Shown piece by piece: positions 32,854-42,263 of a stretch of 64,000 nt of DNA. The notes under the pieces were generated by a model. That model made no database searches, was not told the DNA's origin, and saw only the letters and a program-made list of their open reading frames with translations. Origin of the DNA: CAVPTL01 sp963727235 (GTDB lineage Bacteria > Actinomycetota > Thermoleophilia > Gaiellales > JAICJC01); assembly GCA_963727235.1 (NCBI GenBank), contig CAVSFZ010000013.1, positions 1 through 64,000 of the forward strand, given 5' to 3'. The position numbers and the translations under genes were made by a program. Each line of letters begins with the position of its first letter. Position 1 is the stretch's first letter.

Positions 32854-34697
32854 GCCGCCGCCGCGTGATGGCCGCTGCGATCGTGGTGGCGGCGACGCTG
32901 GCCACGGCCGCGGGCGCCTCGGGCTCCGCCTCCAAGTCCCACGTCGGGTTGGTCACCAAGGCCGGACCCAACGCGGTGCGAGTGGTGCTGCACGCCCCCG
33001 GCAACCTGACCCCCACCGGGGTCTCGGCACGCCTGGGACCGCGCTGGGCCTACGTCCGTTCGGTCACTCCGGCAGGCGAGCACCGGCCGCTGAATCTTGT
33101 GATCGCCATCGATACCTCGCGGAGCATGCGAGGGCCGTCGTTCCATGCGGCTATCGCCGCCGCCCTGAAGCTGTTGGACGCGGTCACGCCGACCGACCGA
33201 GTGGGTCTGGTCACGTTCGCCGGCCGGGTGCAGGTGGAGTCCGAGTTGACCCACGACGTGGCCGCTGTTCGGCTCGCGTTGAGTCAACTTGGCACGGGAC
33301 GCGGCACCGCACTCGACGCCGGGGTCACCAAGGCCGTGGAGGTGGCCGGCACCAACACCAAAGCACGCCGGCTGGTGGTGTTGATGTCCGACGGCGCCGA
33401 TACCACTGGCCCGTCGCAAACCGAGCTGGACACCGCGCTGAGCGCGTCCGGAGTCGAGGTCGACGCGTTCGGCCTGAACCGCTCCGATGCCTTCACCTCG
33501 ACGCCGCTCGAGGAGATCGCAGCGGTCACCGGAGGACGGTACGCCGACGTCACCGCACGATCCCTGGCGGCGACCACCACGCGGCTCCGCGACCGTGAGC
33601 TCTCCGGCGCCTACGTCGCGCTGATCTCGCTGCCCCAGACGAGCGCCAGGGACCTGCACGTGAGCGTGCTGGGCGCGCCCGCCGCCGGCGTGCAGCTGCC
33701 CACCGGCGTCTCCGGCAAGTCGCAGACGTTCTGGATCGCACACGGCGAGCTGATCGTGGCCGTGCTGGGGTTCCTGGCCGTGATGGCGATCTCGATGTCG
33801 CTGATCCAGCTGAGCCGGGGACGGCCCCAATCGCTCGACTCGCGGCTGGCCGAATACACCGCCATCGCGGACACGAACGACACCAAGGGCCGGCGGACGC
33901 GACTGGCAGAGCTGTACGAGCGCGTCGAAGAGCAGTTCTCGGGCAGCGTCGTGTGGCGGCAGCTGGACGCCCTCTGCCAGCAGGCGGGCACCGCCAGGCC
34001 CACCGCGCAGATACTGCTGGGGATCGTCGGCTTGGCGGTCGTGATGGGCGTCACCGCAGACATCCTGCTGGGTGCCTTGGTCGGTATCGCTGGATTCGTG
34101 GTCGGTGCCTGCCTGCCGGTCTGGGTGCTGCGCTGGAAGGCAACTCGGCGATCGGCCCGGTTCGAAGCCCAGCTGCCCGAGCTGCTGGCCGTATGGGCCA
34201 GCGCCCTGCGCGCCGGCCGGTCGTTCGCCCAGGCGCTCGACACTCTGGTGGACGAGGCCGACGAGCCCGCCCACGGCGAGTTCCGCCGCGCCCAGCAGCA
34301 GGTGCGGCTGGGCGTGCCGATCGAGGTGGCTCTGGACGACATGTCCAAGCGGCTGCGCTCCGACAGCTTCGAGCTGGTGGTGCTCACCACCGACGTCCAA
34401 CGGCGCGTGGGCGGCAACGTCGCCTTGATCTTCGATCGGGTGGCCGACACCGTGCGCAAACGCCAGCAGTTCGGCGCCCGCGTGCGCGCCCTGACCTCGA
34501 TGGGGCGATTGTCGGCGTATGTCCTGATCGGCCTGCCGTTCGCGATGGCCGCGGGTCTCACGCTGATCAACGCCGACTACATGATGCCGCTCTTCACCAC
34601 CTCGGTGGGGCACATCCTGATCGTGGTCGCGCTGGTCATGATGGGGCTGGGATCGCTGGTGCTGCGCCGGCTGGTGAAGCCAAGGACGATCGCATGA
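32850..34697 (+). CDS. tadB: vWA-domain/TadB fusion protein
   Basis: A 615-residue fusion. A signal peptide (~1-28) leads an extracytoplasmic von Willebrand A domain (~75-260) with the MIDAS motif DTSRSM (D-x-S-x-S), later T in TGRGTALD and D in MSDGAD. A membrane segment follows (VAVLGFLAVMAISMSLIQL, ~300). The C-terminal ~300 residues are TadB-type type II secretion F domain (FEAQLPELLAVWASALRAGRSFAQAL) with further membrane segments. TadB normally lacks a vWA domain, so the platform protein seems to carry its own external adhesion or metal-dependent binding module. Confidence 0.88.
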   Translation: MSRRRVMAAAIVVAATLATAAGASGSASKSHVGLVTKAGPNAVRVVLHAPGNLTPTGVSARLGPRWAYVRSVTPAGEHRPLNLVIAIDTSRSMRGPSFHAAIAAALKLLDAVTPTDRVGLVTFAGRVQVESELTHDVAAVRLALSQLGTGRGTALDAGVTKAVEVAGTNTKARRLVVLMSDGADTTGPSQTELDTALSASGVEVDAFGLNRSDAFTSTPLEEIAAVTGGRYADVTARSLAATTTRLRDRELSGAYVALISLPQTSARDLHVSVLGAPAAGVQLPTGVSGKSQTFWIAHGELIVAVLGFLAVMAISMSLIQLSRGRPQSLDSRLAEYTAIADTNDTKGRRTRLAELYERVEEQFSGSVVWRQLDALCQQAGTARPTAQILLGIVGLAVVMGVTADILLGALVGIAGFVVGACLPVWVLRWKATRRSARFEAQLPELLAVWASALRAGRSFAQALDTLVDEADEPAHGEFRRAQQQVRLGVPIEVALDDMSKRLRSDSFELVVLTTDVQRRVGGNVALIFDRVADTVRKRQQFGARVRALTSMGRLSAYVLIGLPFAMAAGLTLINADYMMPLFTTSVGHILIVVALVMMGLGSLVLRRLVKPRTIA

Positions 34698-34707
34698 GGA
34701 GCGCACT

Positions 34708-35598
34708 GTGCCCTGGTTTGTAGCCTCAGTCGTGCTCTTCGGCGGCTCGTGCTTCTTCGCACTGCGCCACCTCACCCGCGGACGCCTGCAGGTCGAGTCG
34801 GTGCTGGGCCGGATGGCGGGGTACGGATACCGCTCGGGCCCGGTCGGCACCGACTGGCGCACCATCCTGCGACAGATCGGCAGGGTCTCCCCCGGCGGTC
34901 GGGGCGCCCGGGCCGAGGGCGTGCGGCGCAAGCTGGCCGCCGCCGGCTGGTCGAAGCGGTATACGCCCGAAGACATCGCCGGCGTCAAGATCCTATTCGC
35001 GCTGGGCGCCTACTTCCTGATGCTGCTGGCCACGGCGCTGAGCGTCCTGCCGTTGGCCGTGGGCGCCGCGGCCGGTGTTGTTCTGGGATTGGCTGCCTAC
35101 CTGTCGCTGCCGGTTGCGATCGATATCCGTGTGCGCGGGCGGCGAGACAAGATCGTGGCCCAGCTACCCACCGTGCTCGACCTGCTGACGCTCTCGGTGG
35201 AAGCCGGCATGAGTTTCGACGCCGCGTTGCAGCGACTGGTGCGACGCCTGAACGGCGCCCTGATCGATGAGCTGGGACTGATGCTGCGCGAGATCCAGCT
35301 TGGCACCAGCCGTCACGAGGCGATGATCGCCCTCGCTGCCAGGGTCGACACCCCCGAGGTCTCGAGCTTCGTACGCGCCCTCAACCAGGCCGACAAGCTG
35401 GGCGTCCCGCTGGCCGAGATGCTGCGGGTGCAGGGCGACGAGCTGCGGGTGCGGCTGCGAAACCAGGCCGAGGAGCACGCCATGAAGGCTCCGGTGAAGA
35501 TGCTCTTCCCCACAGTGCTTCTGATCTTCCCGGCCGTGTTCATCGTGGTGCTGGGCCCCGCGGTGATCAGCCTGCTGGACAAGCTTGGAGCGATGTGA
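34708..35598 (+). CDS. tadC: Tad pilus platform protein TadC
   Basis: A 296-residue type II secretion F-domain protein (FDAALQRLVRRLNGALIDELGLMLREIQLG) with membrane segments at the N-terminus, the middle (~98-135) and the C-terminus (MLFPTVLLIFPAVFIVVLGPAVISLL). It would form the inner-membrane platform with TadB. The GTG at 34708 has AGGAG 7 nt upstream. It lies 10 nt after tadB. Confidence 0.9.
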   Translation: MPWFVASVVLFGGSCFFALRHLTRGRLQVESVLGRMAGYGYRSGPVGTDWRTILRQIGRVSPGGRGARAEGVRRKLAAAGWSKRYTPEDIAGVKILFALGAYFLMLLATALSVLPLAVGAAAGVVLGLAAYLSLPVAIDIRVRGRRDKIVAQLPTVLDLLTLSVEAGMSFDAALQRLVRRLNGALIDELGLMLREIQLGTSRHEAMIALAARVDTPEVSSFVRALNQADKLGVPLAEMLRVQGDELRVRLRNQAEEHAMKAPVKMLFPTVLLIFPAVFIVVLGPAVISLLDKLGAM

Positions 35599-35654
35599 GA
35601 AGCATGGAAAGCCGGTAGCTCAACACGCGTAGGCGGGAGTCGATCACCGAGTGA

Positions 35655-36920
35655 GTGACTCCCACCCTCAGATCTCTCCGCAGTGAGGCCGGCCAGACGC
35701 TTCCGGTGATCGCCGTCTTCATGGTCGTGATCATCGCCATCGCGGGGTTGGTGATCGACCTCGGAAACGTCGAACGGGTGCGCGCCCAGATGCAGGTCGC
35801 CGCCGACGCGGCGGCCACCGCGGGCGCGAGCACGCTGCTCGATTTTCAGTCGAACGTGGTCGTCGCCCAAGACACCGCCCGCCACTACGGGATGGCGGCC
35901 GACGGCCAAAACCAGATCGCCGGGGTGGACACCGGCACCGTCTCGCAGTCGGTCAGCGTCGAGTGCAACGTCGAGTATTCCGGCTGTGGCAGCGCGACTC
36001 CGAACACGGTCGCGGTGCACGACACCGCGGCTGTGCCGACCTACTTCCTGAGCATCTTCGGCATCGACACCATCGACGTCAGCACCGAGGCCGAGGCGTG
36101 CGCTCCGTGCCAATCGTCTCCGCACGACATCATGCTGGTGCTCGACCACACCGGGTCGATGGCCGCGGCCGGGAAGTACTCCAGCAACACCAGCGTGCGC
36201 AAGATCGACAACCTCAAAGCCGCCGTTTTGCAGGGATTCTTAACCACTCTCGATCCGACATACGACCATGTTGGGCTGGTCGTCTTCCCACCCGACACCG
36301 CCTCCGCACCAGCCTGCACGCCGAAGAACAACGTCGACAACTACCGCGACTACCTCGACCCCACACGCAACTACCTCGAATCGAGGCTGACCGACGACTA
36401 CGTCGACTCCAACGGCACGCCCAACCCAGGCTCTCAGATGATCCAGGACATCGGCTGCCTGATGCCGTACTCACGGACGGACTACGCCGACCCGCTGGAG
36501 GTGGCACAGAACGAGCTGGACGCCGACGGCCGCCCGGGCGTGCCCAAGCTCATCCTGCTGATCTCCGACGGTGCCGCCAACCAGCTCGACGACCCGGTCT
36601 GCCCGGTCACCACCACGCCCATCTGGTCGTGCATGCACCCCTGCCATGTCGGCATCAACGTGGCCAATACGATCAAGAACGCCGGCACCGAGATCTACGC
36701 CATCGTCTACTCCGACCTGGAATGGGACGACGAGTGCTCACCGGTCGACGGCTACCACGCCGGCTGGCCCGACGACACCATGGACGGCTACACCGCCATG
36801 CAGCAGATCGCCAGTCCCGGCGACTACCTGGAGGACCCCGACCCGATGAACCTCAAGCACATCCTGCACCAGGTCTCGGGTGAGCTGACCGGGGCCACCA
36901 CCTCACGCCTGGTCAAGTAG
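35655..36920 (+). CDS. TadG-like pilus protein with vWA domain, paralogue 1
   Basis: A 421-residue protein. The N-terminus (GQTLPVIAVFMVVIIAIAGLVIDLGNVERVRAQMQVAADAAATAGA) is a TadE/TadG-type anchor with a prepilin-like Gly. A vWA domain follows from ~160 with MIDAS DHTGSM and a later LLISDGAAN. Many Cys (CNVEYSGCG, CAPC, CMHPC) suggest disulfides outside the cell. It should be a minor pilin or surface adhesin of the Tad system. A close paralogue of the same length lies at 38921. The GTG start is the likeliest but has only a weak ribosome site. Confidence 0.83.
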   Translation: MTPTLRSLRSEAGQTLPVIAVFMVVIIAIAGLVIDLGNVERVRAQMQVAADAAATAGASTLLDFQSNVVVAQDTARHYGMAADGQNQIAGVDTGTVSQSVSVECNVEYSGCGSATPNTVAVHDTAAVPTYFLSIFGIDTIDVSTEAEACAPCQSSPHDIMLVLDHTGSMAAAGKYSSNTSVRKIDNLKAAVLQGFLTTLDPTYDHVGLVVFPPDTASAPACTPKNNVDNYRDYLDPTRNYLESRLTDDYVDSNGTPNPGSQMIQDIGCLMPYSRTDYADPLEVAQNELDADGRPGVPKLILLISDGAANQLDDPVCPVTTTPIWSCMHPCHVGINVANTIKNAGTEIYAIVYSDLEWDDECSPVDGYHAGWPDDTMDGYTAMQQIASPGDYLEDPDPMNLKHILHQVSGELTGATTSRLVK

Positions 36921-37185
36921 GGCCGGCGATCTTGGCCTGCACCGAGGCCCAGTGGTCGCCGTCCAGATGTGCGATACCGACCTCTTGGGGAGTGCCGTCC
37001 ACCAGCACCTCCACCGGTACTTCGAAGAACCCCGCGACCGCCTTGATGCCCCGCCATGAGGGCGCCTGCTTGCCGGATTGCCACTCGCTGAGCGTCTGCT
37101 GGGAGAAGCCCAGGAGCGGTGCCGCCTTCGCGTTGGTGAGGTTGTGCAGACCCCGGAGGATGGTCAGGTTGTCGGCGAACGGCAT
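36913..37185 (-). CDS. Small XRE-type HTH regulator
   Basis: A 90-residue protein with an HTH of the Cro/C1 type (LTNAKAAPLLGFSQQTLSEWQSGKQAPSWRGIKAVAGFFEVPVEVLVDG). The tail (~70-90) has no domain. It ends 8 bp inside the end of the vWA-TadG gene on the other strand and is divergent from the HD-GYP gene. A 16-bp perfect palindrome 32 bp before its start could be its operator. Confidence 0.78.
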   Translation of the reverse strand: MPFADNLTILRGLHNLTNAKAAPLLGFSQQTLSEWQSGKQAPSWRGIKAVAGFFEVPVEVLVDGTPQEVGIAHLDGDHWASVQAKIAGPT

Positions 37186-37216
37186 CACCGGCACCCTACC
37201 TGCAACCCGAAGAAGT

Positions 37217-37232
37217 TTCAGGTGCACCTGAA
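37217..37232. promoter_or_regulatory. 16-bp perfect palindrome, probable operator
   Basis: TTCAGGTGCACCTGAA lies in the 99-bp gap between the divergent HTH gene (start 37185) and HD-GYP gene (start 37285). The position fits autoregulation and control of the HD-GYP gene by the HTH protein. Confidence 0.6.
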
Positions 37233-37284
37233 TACCTCCCCCAAAAGAGGGATACACCTCGCCAAAAGCGAATGTGTGCTGGCA

Positions 37285-38469
37285 ATGCCACGAAGCTCCC
37301 ACTCTGACCCGGCCGGTCTGCGACCGATCGCGTCGCTCGACGCTGACCACCTTGAATCTGCCCTCGGGGTGGTCGAGATCGTTCAGGCGTTGTCCGCGCT
37401 CGATGACGTCTCCGAGATGCTGGCCTCGCTGGCCCGAAACCTGACCGAGATCCTGGGCGCCGACGCATGCATGGTCTCGACCTTCGATCCCGCCCGCGGA
37501 GTCGTGCGAAACAGCGCCGGGTACGCCCGGCCGCCGTTCGGCTGGGCCCAGACTCCGTCCGAGCACCGCATCGCCGACTACCCACGCACCGAGCAGGTGC
37601 TGACCGACGGCGCCCCCTACACCTGCATGCTCGGGGCCAATGCCGACTCACACGAGGCCCGGTGGCTGGTGGAGCTCGGCTACCGGTCGCTGCTGATGCT
37701 GCAGCTTCCGGTCGAGTCCAAGCCGTTCGCGCTGATCGAGGTGTACGACAAGTCTGCCCGCCGGTTCGCCGATTCCGAGATTCGCCTGAGTGAGGCGCTG
37801 GCACTGGAGGCGGGCAAGATGGTTGTGCGGGCCCGCATGCAGGAGCACTTGGAGGACGCCTACATCGCCACGCTGGGGACGCTGGCGGCGGCGCTCGAGG
37901 CCAAGGACGCCTACACCAACGACCACGCGGCACAGATCGCCGAGCTCGCCGCGGCGGTGTGTGAGCAGTTGCAGATCGCCTCCGGGGACATGCGCATGAT
38001 CCGCCTGGCGGCGCTGCTGCATGACATCGGCAAGATCGGCGTGCCGGAGACGATCCTGCACAAGCGCGGCCCGCTGGACGAGGACGAGTGGGCGGTGATG
38101 CAGGAGCATCCCCGCATCGGCGCGCGCATCCTCGAGCCGGTCCCCTACTTCGCCGAGCTGGTACCGCTGGTCACGTCGAGCCATGAGCGCTACGACGGCA
38201 CCGGGTATCCCGACCAGCTGGCAGGCTCCGACATCCCACTCGGATCCCGCGTGATCGCCGTCTGCGACGCGTTCCACGCGATGACCGAGGATCGCGTGTA
38301 TCGCAAGGCGGTGCCGGTGGACGAGGCCCTGCGCGAGATCGTCCGCTGCTCGGGCTCCCAGTTTGACCCCAGCTGCGTCGAGGCGATGCTCGCGGTGGTG
38401 CGCACCAAAGGCTGGCCGCGGTTCTCGCGCGACCGGCTGGTCCGGCTCGCCCGCACGCCGTCCTGGTAG
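37285..38469 (+). CDS. GAF/HD-GYP c-di-GMP phosphodiesterase-type protein
   Basis: A 394-residue protein: GAF domain (~30-185) and HD-GYP domain (~200-370) with the metal ligands in LLHDIGKIGVPETIL, HPRIGARIL, SSHERYDGTGYP and VCDAFHAMTEDRVYR. All catalytic residues are in place, so c-di-GMP hydrolysis is plausible, in contrast to the degenerate protein at 27059. It is embedded in the pilus locus, where c-di-GMP control of pili would make sense. The ATG at 37285 was chosen; the frame runs further 5' without homology. Confidence 0.86.
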   Translation: MPRSSHSDPAGLRPIASLDADHLESALGVVEIVQALSALDDVSEMLASLARNLTEILGADACMVSTFDPARGVVRNSAGYARPPFGWAQTPSEHRIADYPRTEQVLTDGAPYTCMLGANADSHEARWLVELGYRSLLMLQLPVESKPFALIEVYDKSARRFADSEIRLSEALALEAGKMVVRARMQEHLEDAYIATLGTLAAALEAKDAYTNDHAAQIAELAAAVCEQLQIASGDMRMIRLAALLHDIGKIGVPETILHKRGPLDEDEWAVMQEHPRIGARILEPVPYFAELVPLVTSSHERYDGTGYPDQLAGSDIPLGSRVIAVCDAFHAMTEDRVYRKAVPVDEALREIVRCSGSQFDPSCVEAMLAVVRTKGWPRFSRDRLVRLARTPSW

Positions 38470-38480
38470 ATTCGTCCGGC

Positions 38481-38879
38481 ATGAACCGTGCCGGCCAAAA
38501 CCCACTCGAGTTTTCCAAGGCCTACGACTACTCCCAGACGATCGTGGCCGACGGACCGATGGTGTACGTCTCAGGTCAGGGTGGTTTCGGGGCCGACGGC
38601 AGCGTGGTTGACCCCACCGACTTCGAGGCCCAGCTGCGGCAGGCCTACAGCAACGTGCAGGTGCTGCTCGAGGCCAACGGCGCGTCGCTCCAGACGATCG
38701 TGAAGATGACCGTGTACCTTGCCCGGGCGTCCGACTACGAGGTGTTCAAGCGCGTGCGGGCAGAGGTGCTGTCCGCCCCATACCCCGCATCCACCGCGAT
38801 CGTGGCCGGCGGATTCCTGTTCGAAGGCATGCTGGTCGAGATGGACGCGCACGCCCGCGTGGGCGAGCCTCGAGCCTGA
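38481..38879 (+). CDS. RidA-family protein
   Basis: A 132-residue YjgF/YER057c/UK114 protein with VYVSGQGG, QAYSNVQVLLEANGASLQTIVKMTVYL, and PYPASTAIVAGGFLFEGMLVEMDAHA. The Arg that marks enamine/imine deaminases (usually in the P-x-R motif) is replaced by Thr in PASTAI, so the activity may differ. A TAGATT box overlapping the previous stop ends 8 nt before the ATG. Confidence 0.85.
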   Translation: MNRAGQNPLEFSKAYDYSQTIVADGPMVYVSGQGGFGADGSVVDPTDFEAQLRQAYSNVQVLLEANGASLQTIVKMTVYLARASDYEVFKRVRAEVLSAPYPASTAIVAGGFLFEGMLVEMDAHARVGEPRA

Positions 38880-38920
38880 CCTCCGCTTAACACGCCGCCG
38901 CAGTCGTCGATCACCCGGGC

Positions 38921-40186
38921 GTGGCTCCCATCCTGGATTCCCTGCGTCGCGAAGGCGGTCAAACCCTGCCCATCGTCGCGGTGATCATGGTGGGCATCAT
39001 CGCCATCGCCGGCCTGGTGATCGACCTCGGAAACGTCGAGCGGGTGCGCGCACAGATGCAGAACGCCGCCGATGCCGCGGCCACCTCCGGTGCCAGCACG
39101 CTGCTCGACCACCAGTCCGACGTGGCCCGCGCCACGGACACCGCGCGCAGGTTCGGGATGGACTCGCAGGGCATCAACCAGGTCGCCGGGGTCGACACCA
39201 CCACTGTCTCGCAGCGGGTCCAGGTCGGGTGCGACGGGCAGTACTCCGCGTGCGGCACTGCCACGCCGAACACCGTCACGGTGCACGAGACGGCCTCCGT
39301 GCCGACCTTCTTCATGAGCATCTTCGGAATTACCAGCCTGGACGTGAGCACCGAGGCAGAGGCCTGCGCGCCCTGCACCAGCGCTCCCCACGACATCATG
39401 CTGGTGCTCGATCGCACCGGATCGATGGCGGCAGCCGGTAAGGGCAGCAGCAACGGAGTCCGCAAGATCGATAACCTGAAAAACGCTCTTTTGCAGGGAT
39501 TTCTTCCATCGCTCGACGGTCAGGACGATCGCCTCGGGATGGTCGTGTTCCCACCCGATACGGCCGGCTCCCCGGCCTGCAGCCCCAAGAACAACGACAA
39601 CAACTACGACGACTATTACGACCCGACCCGGGACTACCTCGAGGTCGGGCTGACCGGCGGCTACCTCAACCCCGACGGCACGCTCAACTCCTCCTCGCCG
39701 GTGATCGAGGACATCGACTGCATGATGCCATTCTCGCGCACCGACTACGCAGACTCGCTGCTGGCGGCCGAGCGCGAGTTCGACGCACACGCTCGCCCGG
39801 GAGTCGCCAAGGTGATCGTGATGATCTCCGACGGGGCCGCGAACCAGATCGACGACCCCAAATGCACCACCAGCACGGAGGAGCAGTGGGCGTGCGCCCA
39901 CCCCTGTGAGGCCGGGATCAACAACGCCGACACCCTCAAGAAGAGCGGCACCGAGATCTACGCGATCGTGTACTCGGACCTCGAGGGAGACGAGTACTGC
40001 GGCGCGACCATGAACTACGGCGGGTCGGGTGCCCCCAGCAATCCGCTGACCGGATACCAGGCCATGGAGCAGATCGCCAGCCCCGGGGACTACCTGGTGG
40101 ATCCCGATCCGGCGAAGCTCGTGGGCATCCTGCGCCAGGTGTCGGGCGCCATCTCGGGCGACAACACCTCACACCTGGTGAAGTGA
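38921..40186 (+). CDS. TadG-like pilus protein with vWA domain, paralogue 2
   Basis: A 421-residue paralogue of the protein at 35655: same anchor (GQTLPIVAVIMVGIIAIAGLVIDLGNVERVRAQMQ), same vWA domain (MIDAS DRTGSM, VMISDGAANQ) and similar Cys set (CDGQYSACG, CAPC, CAHPCEAG). Equal length points to duplication of the gene followed by drift. The Cys and acidic regions differ most. It follows the RidA gene by 41 bp and converges on the LCP gene (8-bp gap). Confidence 0.83.
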   Translation: MAPILDSLRREGGQTLPIVAVIMVGIIAIAGLVIDLGNVERVRAQMQNAADAAATSGASTLLDHQSDVARATDTARRFGMDSQGINQVAGVDTTTVSQRVQVGCDGQYSACGTATPNTVTVHETASVPTFFMSIFGITSLDVSTEAEACAPCTSAPHDIMLVLDRTGSMAAAGKGSSNGVRKIDNLKNALLQGFLPSLDGQDDRLGMVVFPPDTAGSPACSPKNNDNNYDDYYDPTRDYLEVGLTGGYLNPDGTLNSSSPVIEDIDCMMPFSRTDYADSLLAAEREFDAHARPGVAKVIVMISDGAANQIDDPKCTTSTEEQWACAHPCEAGINNADTLKKSGTEIYAIVYSDLEGDEYCGATMNYGGSGAPSNPLTGYQAMEQIASPGDYLVDPDPAKLVGILRQVSGAISGDNTSHLVK

Positions 40187-40194
40187 TCCGGTAA

Positions 40195-42165
40195 CTAGCC
40201 GACCGGCTTCAGCGAGCGGGCGATGGCGATCATCTCGCCGTTGGTGAGCTCACTGGTGAGCGTGTTCTGCACCCAATAGGCGAGACCGCCGTGGACGAAC
40301 CCGATCGTCTGCAGATGCGCGCCGTTGTAGAAGAAGCGGTAGGTGCGGCCGTCCAGCTTGCGGATGGCATTGGGCGTCCGCAGGATCGGGGCGTCGGTGA
40401 AGCGCGTCTCCTCGATCCCCCAGAAGTCACCCGGCCCGGGCAGCTTGAACATCGCATACAGCGAGTTCGTGCCCTTCCCGGCCACCGGGATGCTGTAGGT
40501 GCGGATCGGGTCGGCACCGAGGTAGGAACACACGCCCGCCCCCGGCGGGGTGTCTGAGTACGGGCAGAACTGGGAGCTCGACTGGGCGACCGTCGGGTAC
40601 AGCACCCGGAAGTGCACCTTCTTCTGCGCCTGTTTGAAGTAGTCGCGATACTCGGTGGTCTGGCTGATGGTGGACGGCGTGCCATTCTGCGAGCCCGCCG
40701 GTTTCGGGGGCTTGACCGCCAGGGTGCCCTTGTAGGCGTGACCCACCACCAGGGTCACGGGCGTGGTGGCCGCGATCGTCGACGGCAGCGGCTTGGTGGT
40801 GGCCGAGCCCACGATGTGCGCGATGTCTGCGGCCGCGGCGGCCTGCCCGGGCCGGTAGTAGACAACCGAGCCGGTGTAGGTCAGGCTCGGCGCATTCCCG
40901 CCCGAGCTCGCCCCGTACCCCCAGCCGTCGAGCTGCTGGGCGGCCTTGGCGGCATCACCCTCGACGCCGTTGCCGTTGAGCACCGTCACCGACACCCCCG
41001 CGGGGGTGACGGCCGGCTTCCACTTGGGCTTGGCAGGCTTGTGCGGATGCTGCGACGGAAGCGTCTTTCCGGCGGTGTCGAGCACCCACGGGTGCTTCCA
41101 TTGGTACACCGCGTGCTGGAGGGCGGCCGGATCGATATCGACAGCGCTCTCCCCGTCGGACTCCTGCACCACTCCCCACGGAGCTTTGACAGTGGCGATG
41201 TGCGAACGCACGCCATAGGCGGTGGCGACGAAACTGATCAGGGTGCGCAGGCTGGGGCTGTGCCCGCCCGGCCCCACGATCGTAAAGCTCTTGGAGATGT
41301 TGTCCAAAAGATCGGTGATGTCGGGGATGTCGGTCACGCTCACGCCGTTGAAGCGGTTCGCCGCTCGCACCTCGAAGGCGCGCAGGAACAGCTGCTGCCG
41401 GGCCTGGCGGTGGAAGTCGTCATCGGTGTGGCGATAGCGCGAGAACGCGAGCGCTTCCCGTCCCTTGAGCTGCTGATATCCGGGCTTGATGTCGATCTCC
41501 GACCAGCCGGAGTAGGGCGCGGTGGCGGGGGGGTTGTAGTAGTACTGGTCGACGTTCACATACACCCCGCCCAGCGAGTTGACGATCCCGCGGAAGCCGG
41601 CGAAGTCGACGTTCAACAGGTAGTTGGGACGCACGCCGGTGGCTTGCTTCACCACCTTCAGCGCGAGCGCGTCCCCACCCAGCGAGTAGGCGCCGTTGAT
41701 CTTGGCGGGGCCGTACCCGTCCACGCTCACCCAGTAGTCACGGGGAATCGAGAGCAGCGCGGCCATGTGGTGCTTGGGGTCGATGCGCATCAGCATCAGC
41801 GTGTCGGACAGTCCGAACTGGCCGTTGACCGCCTTACCGCGATGATCGGAGCCGACCAGCAGCAGGCTGATCGGGGCATCCGAGGTGGGGATCATCTCCT
41901 GTAACCCACGGCTCGCCTGTCGATCATTCGGATTGAGCGCGGTGACCTTGTCGATGATCCCGTTCAGGTACCAGGCGGTCGCGGCTCCGGCGGCCACCAC
42001 CAACAGCAGCATCACGCCGAGCACACCGAGGGTGATCTTGAACCAGCGCGGCCGTCTGCGCCACCAGCCGCCGCGGCCGCCGTCCCCTCCCGGACCACGC
42101 GGAGGCCGGGGGGGCTTGCCGCCATACACCTTCATCTTCGGTTTGGGCGGCACCTGACTCGCCAC
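40195..42165 (-). CDS. LCP (LytR-CpsA-Psr) family protein with LytR_C domain
   Basis: A 656-residue protein: basic Pro/Gly-rich cytoplasmic N-terminus (~1-40), one membrane segment (ITLGVLGVMLLLVVAAGAATAWYL), LCP catalytic domain (~95-280; LLLVGSDHRGKAVNGQFGLSDTLMLMRIDP, SIPRDYWV, SRYRHTDDDFHRQARQQ with the lipid-phosphate Arg residues) and a LytR_C domain (~385-465; VSVTVLNGNG). The last ~150 residues form an extra domain with two Cys. LCP proteins attach glycopolymers to peptidoglycan. GTG start with AGGAG 5 nt upstream. Confidence 0.88.
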   Translation of the reverse strand: MASQVPPKPKMKVYGGKPPRPPRGPGGDGGRGGWWRRRPRWFKITLGVLGVMLLLVVAAGAATAWYLNGIIDKVTALNPNDRQASRGLQEMIPTSDAPISLLLVGSDHRGKAVNGQFGLSDTLMLMRIDPKHHMAALLSIPRDYWVSVDGYGPAKINGAYSLGGDALALKVVKQATGVRPNYLLNVDFAGFRGIVNSLGGVYVNVDQYYYNPPATAPYSGWSEIDIKPGYQQLKGREALAFSRYRHTDDDFHRQARQQLFLRAFEVRAANRFNGVSVTDIPDITDLLDNISKSFTIVGPGGHSPSLRTLISFVATAYGVRSHIATVKAPWGVVQESDGESAVDIDPAALQHAVYQWKHPWVLDTAGKTLPSQHPHKPAKPKWKPAVTPAGVSVTVLNGNGVEGDAAKAAQQLDGWGYGASSGGNAPSLTYTGSVVYYRPGQAAAAADIAHIVGSATTKPLPSTIAATTPVTLVVGHAYKGTLAVKPPKPAGSQNGTPSTISQTTEYRDYFKQAQKKVHFRVLYPTVAQSSSQFCPYSDTPPGAGVCSYLGADPIRTYSIPVAGKGTNSLYAMFKLPGPGDFWGIEETRFTDAPILRTPNAIRKLDGRTYRFFYNGAHLQTIGFVHGGLAYWVQNTLTSELTNGEMIAIARSLKPVG

Positions 42166-42263
42166 ACAGACTCCTCGCTCGCTTCCCGGGACACGCCGAA
42201 ACGGGCCTCGGGTGAGTATACGGCGGCACCGTGTGAGTGCCCTTCAAAGGCGTCCGCAGACTC

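Noticed and set aside
32523..34988. 821-codon open frame on the minus strand
   Set aside because: It is antisense to cpaF, vwa-tadB and tadC, which have clear motifs. Its product is low-complexity His/Arg/Gln-rich, as expected from high-GC third positions.
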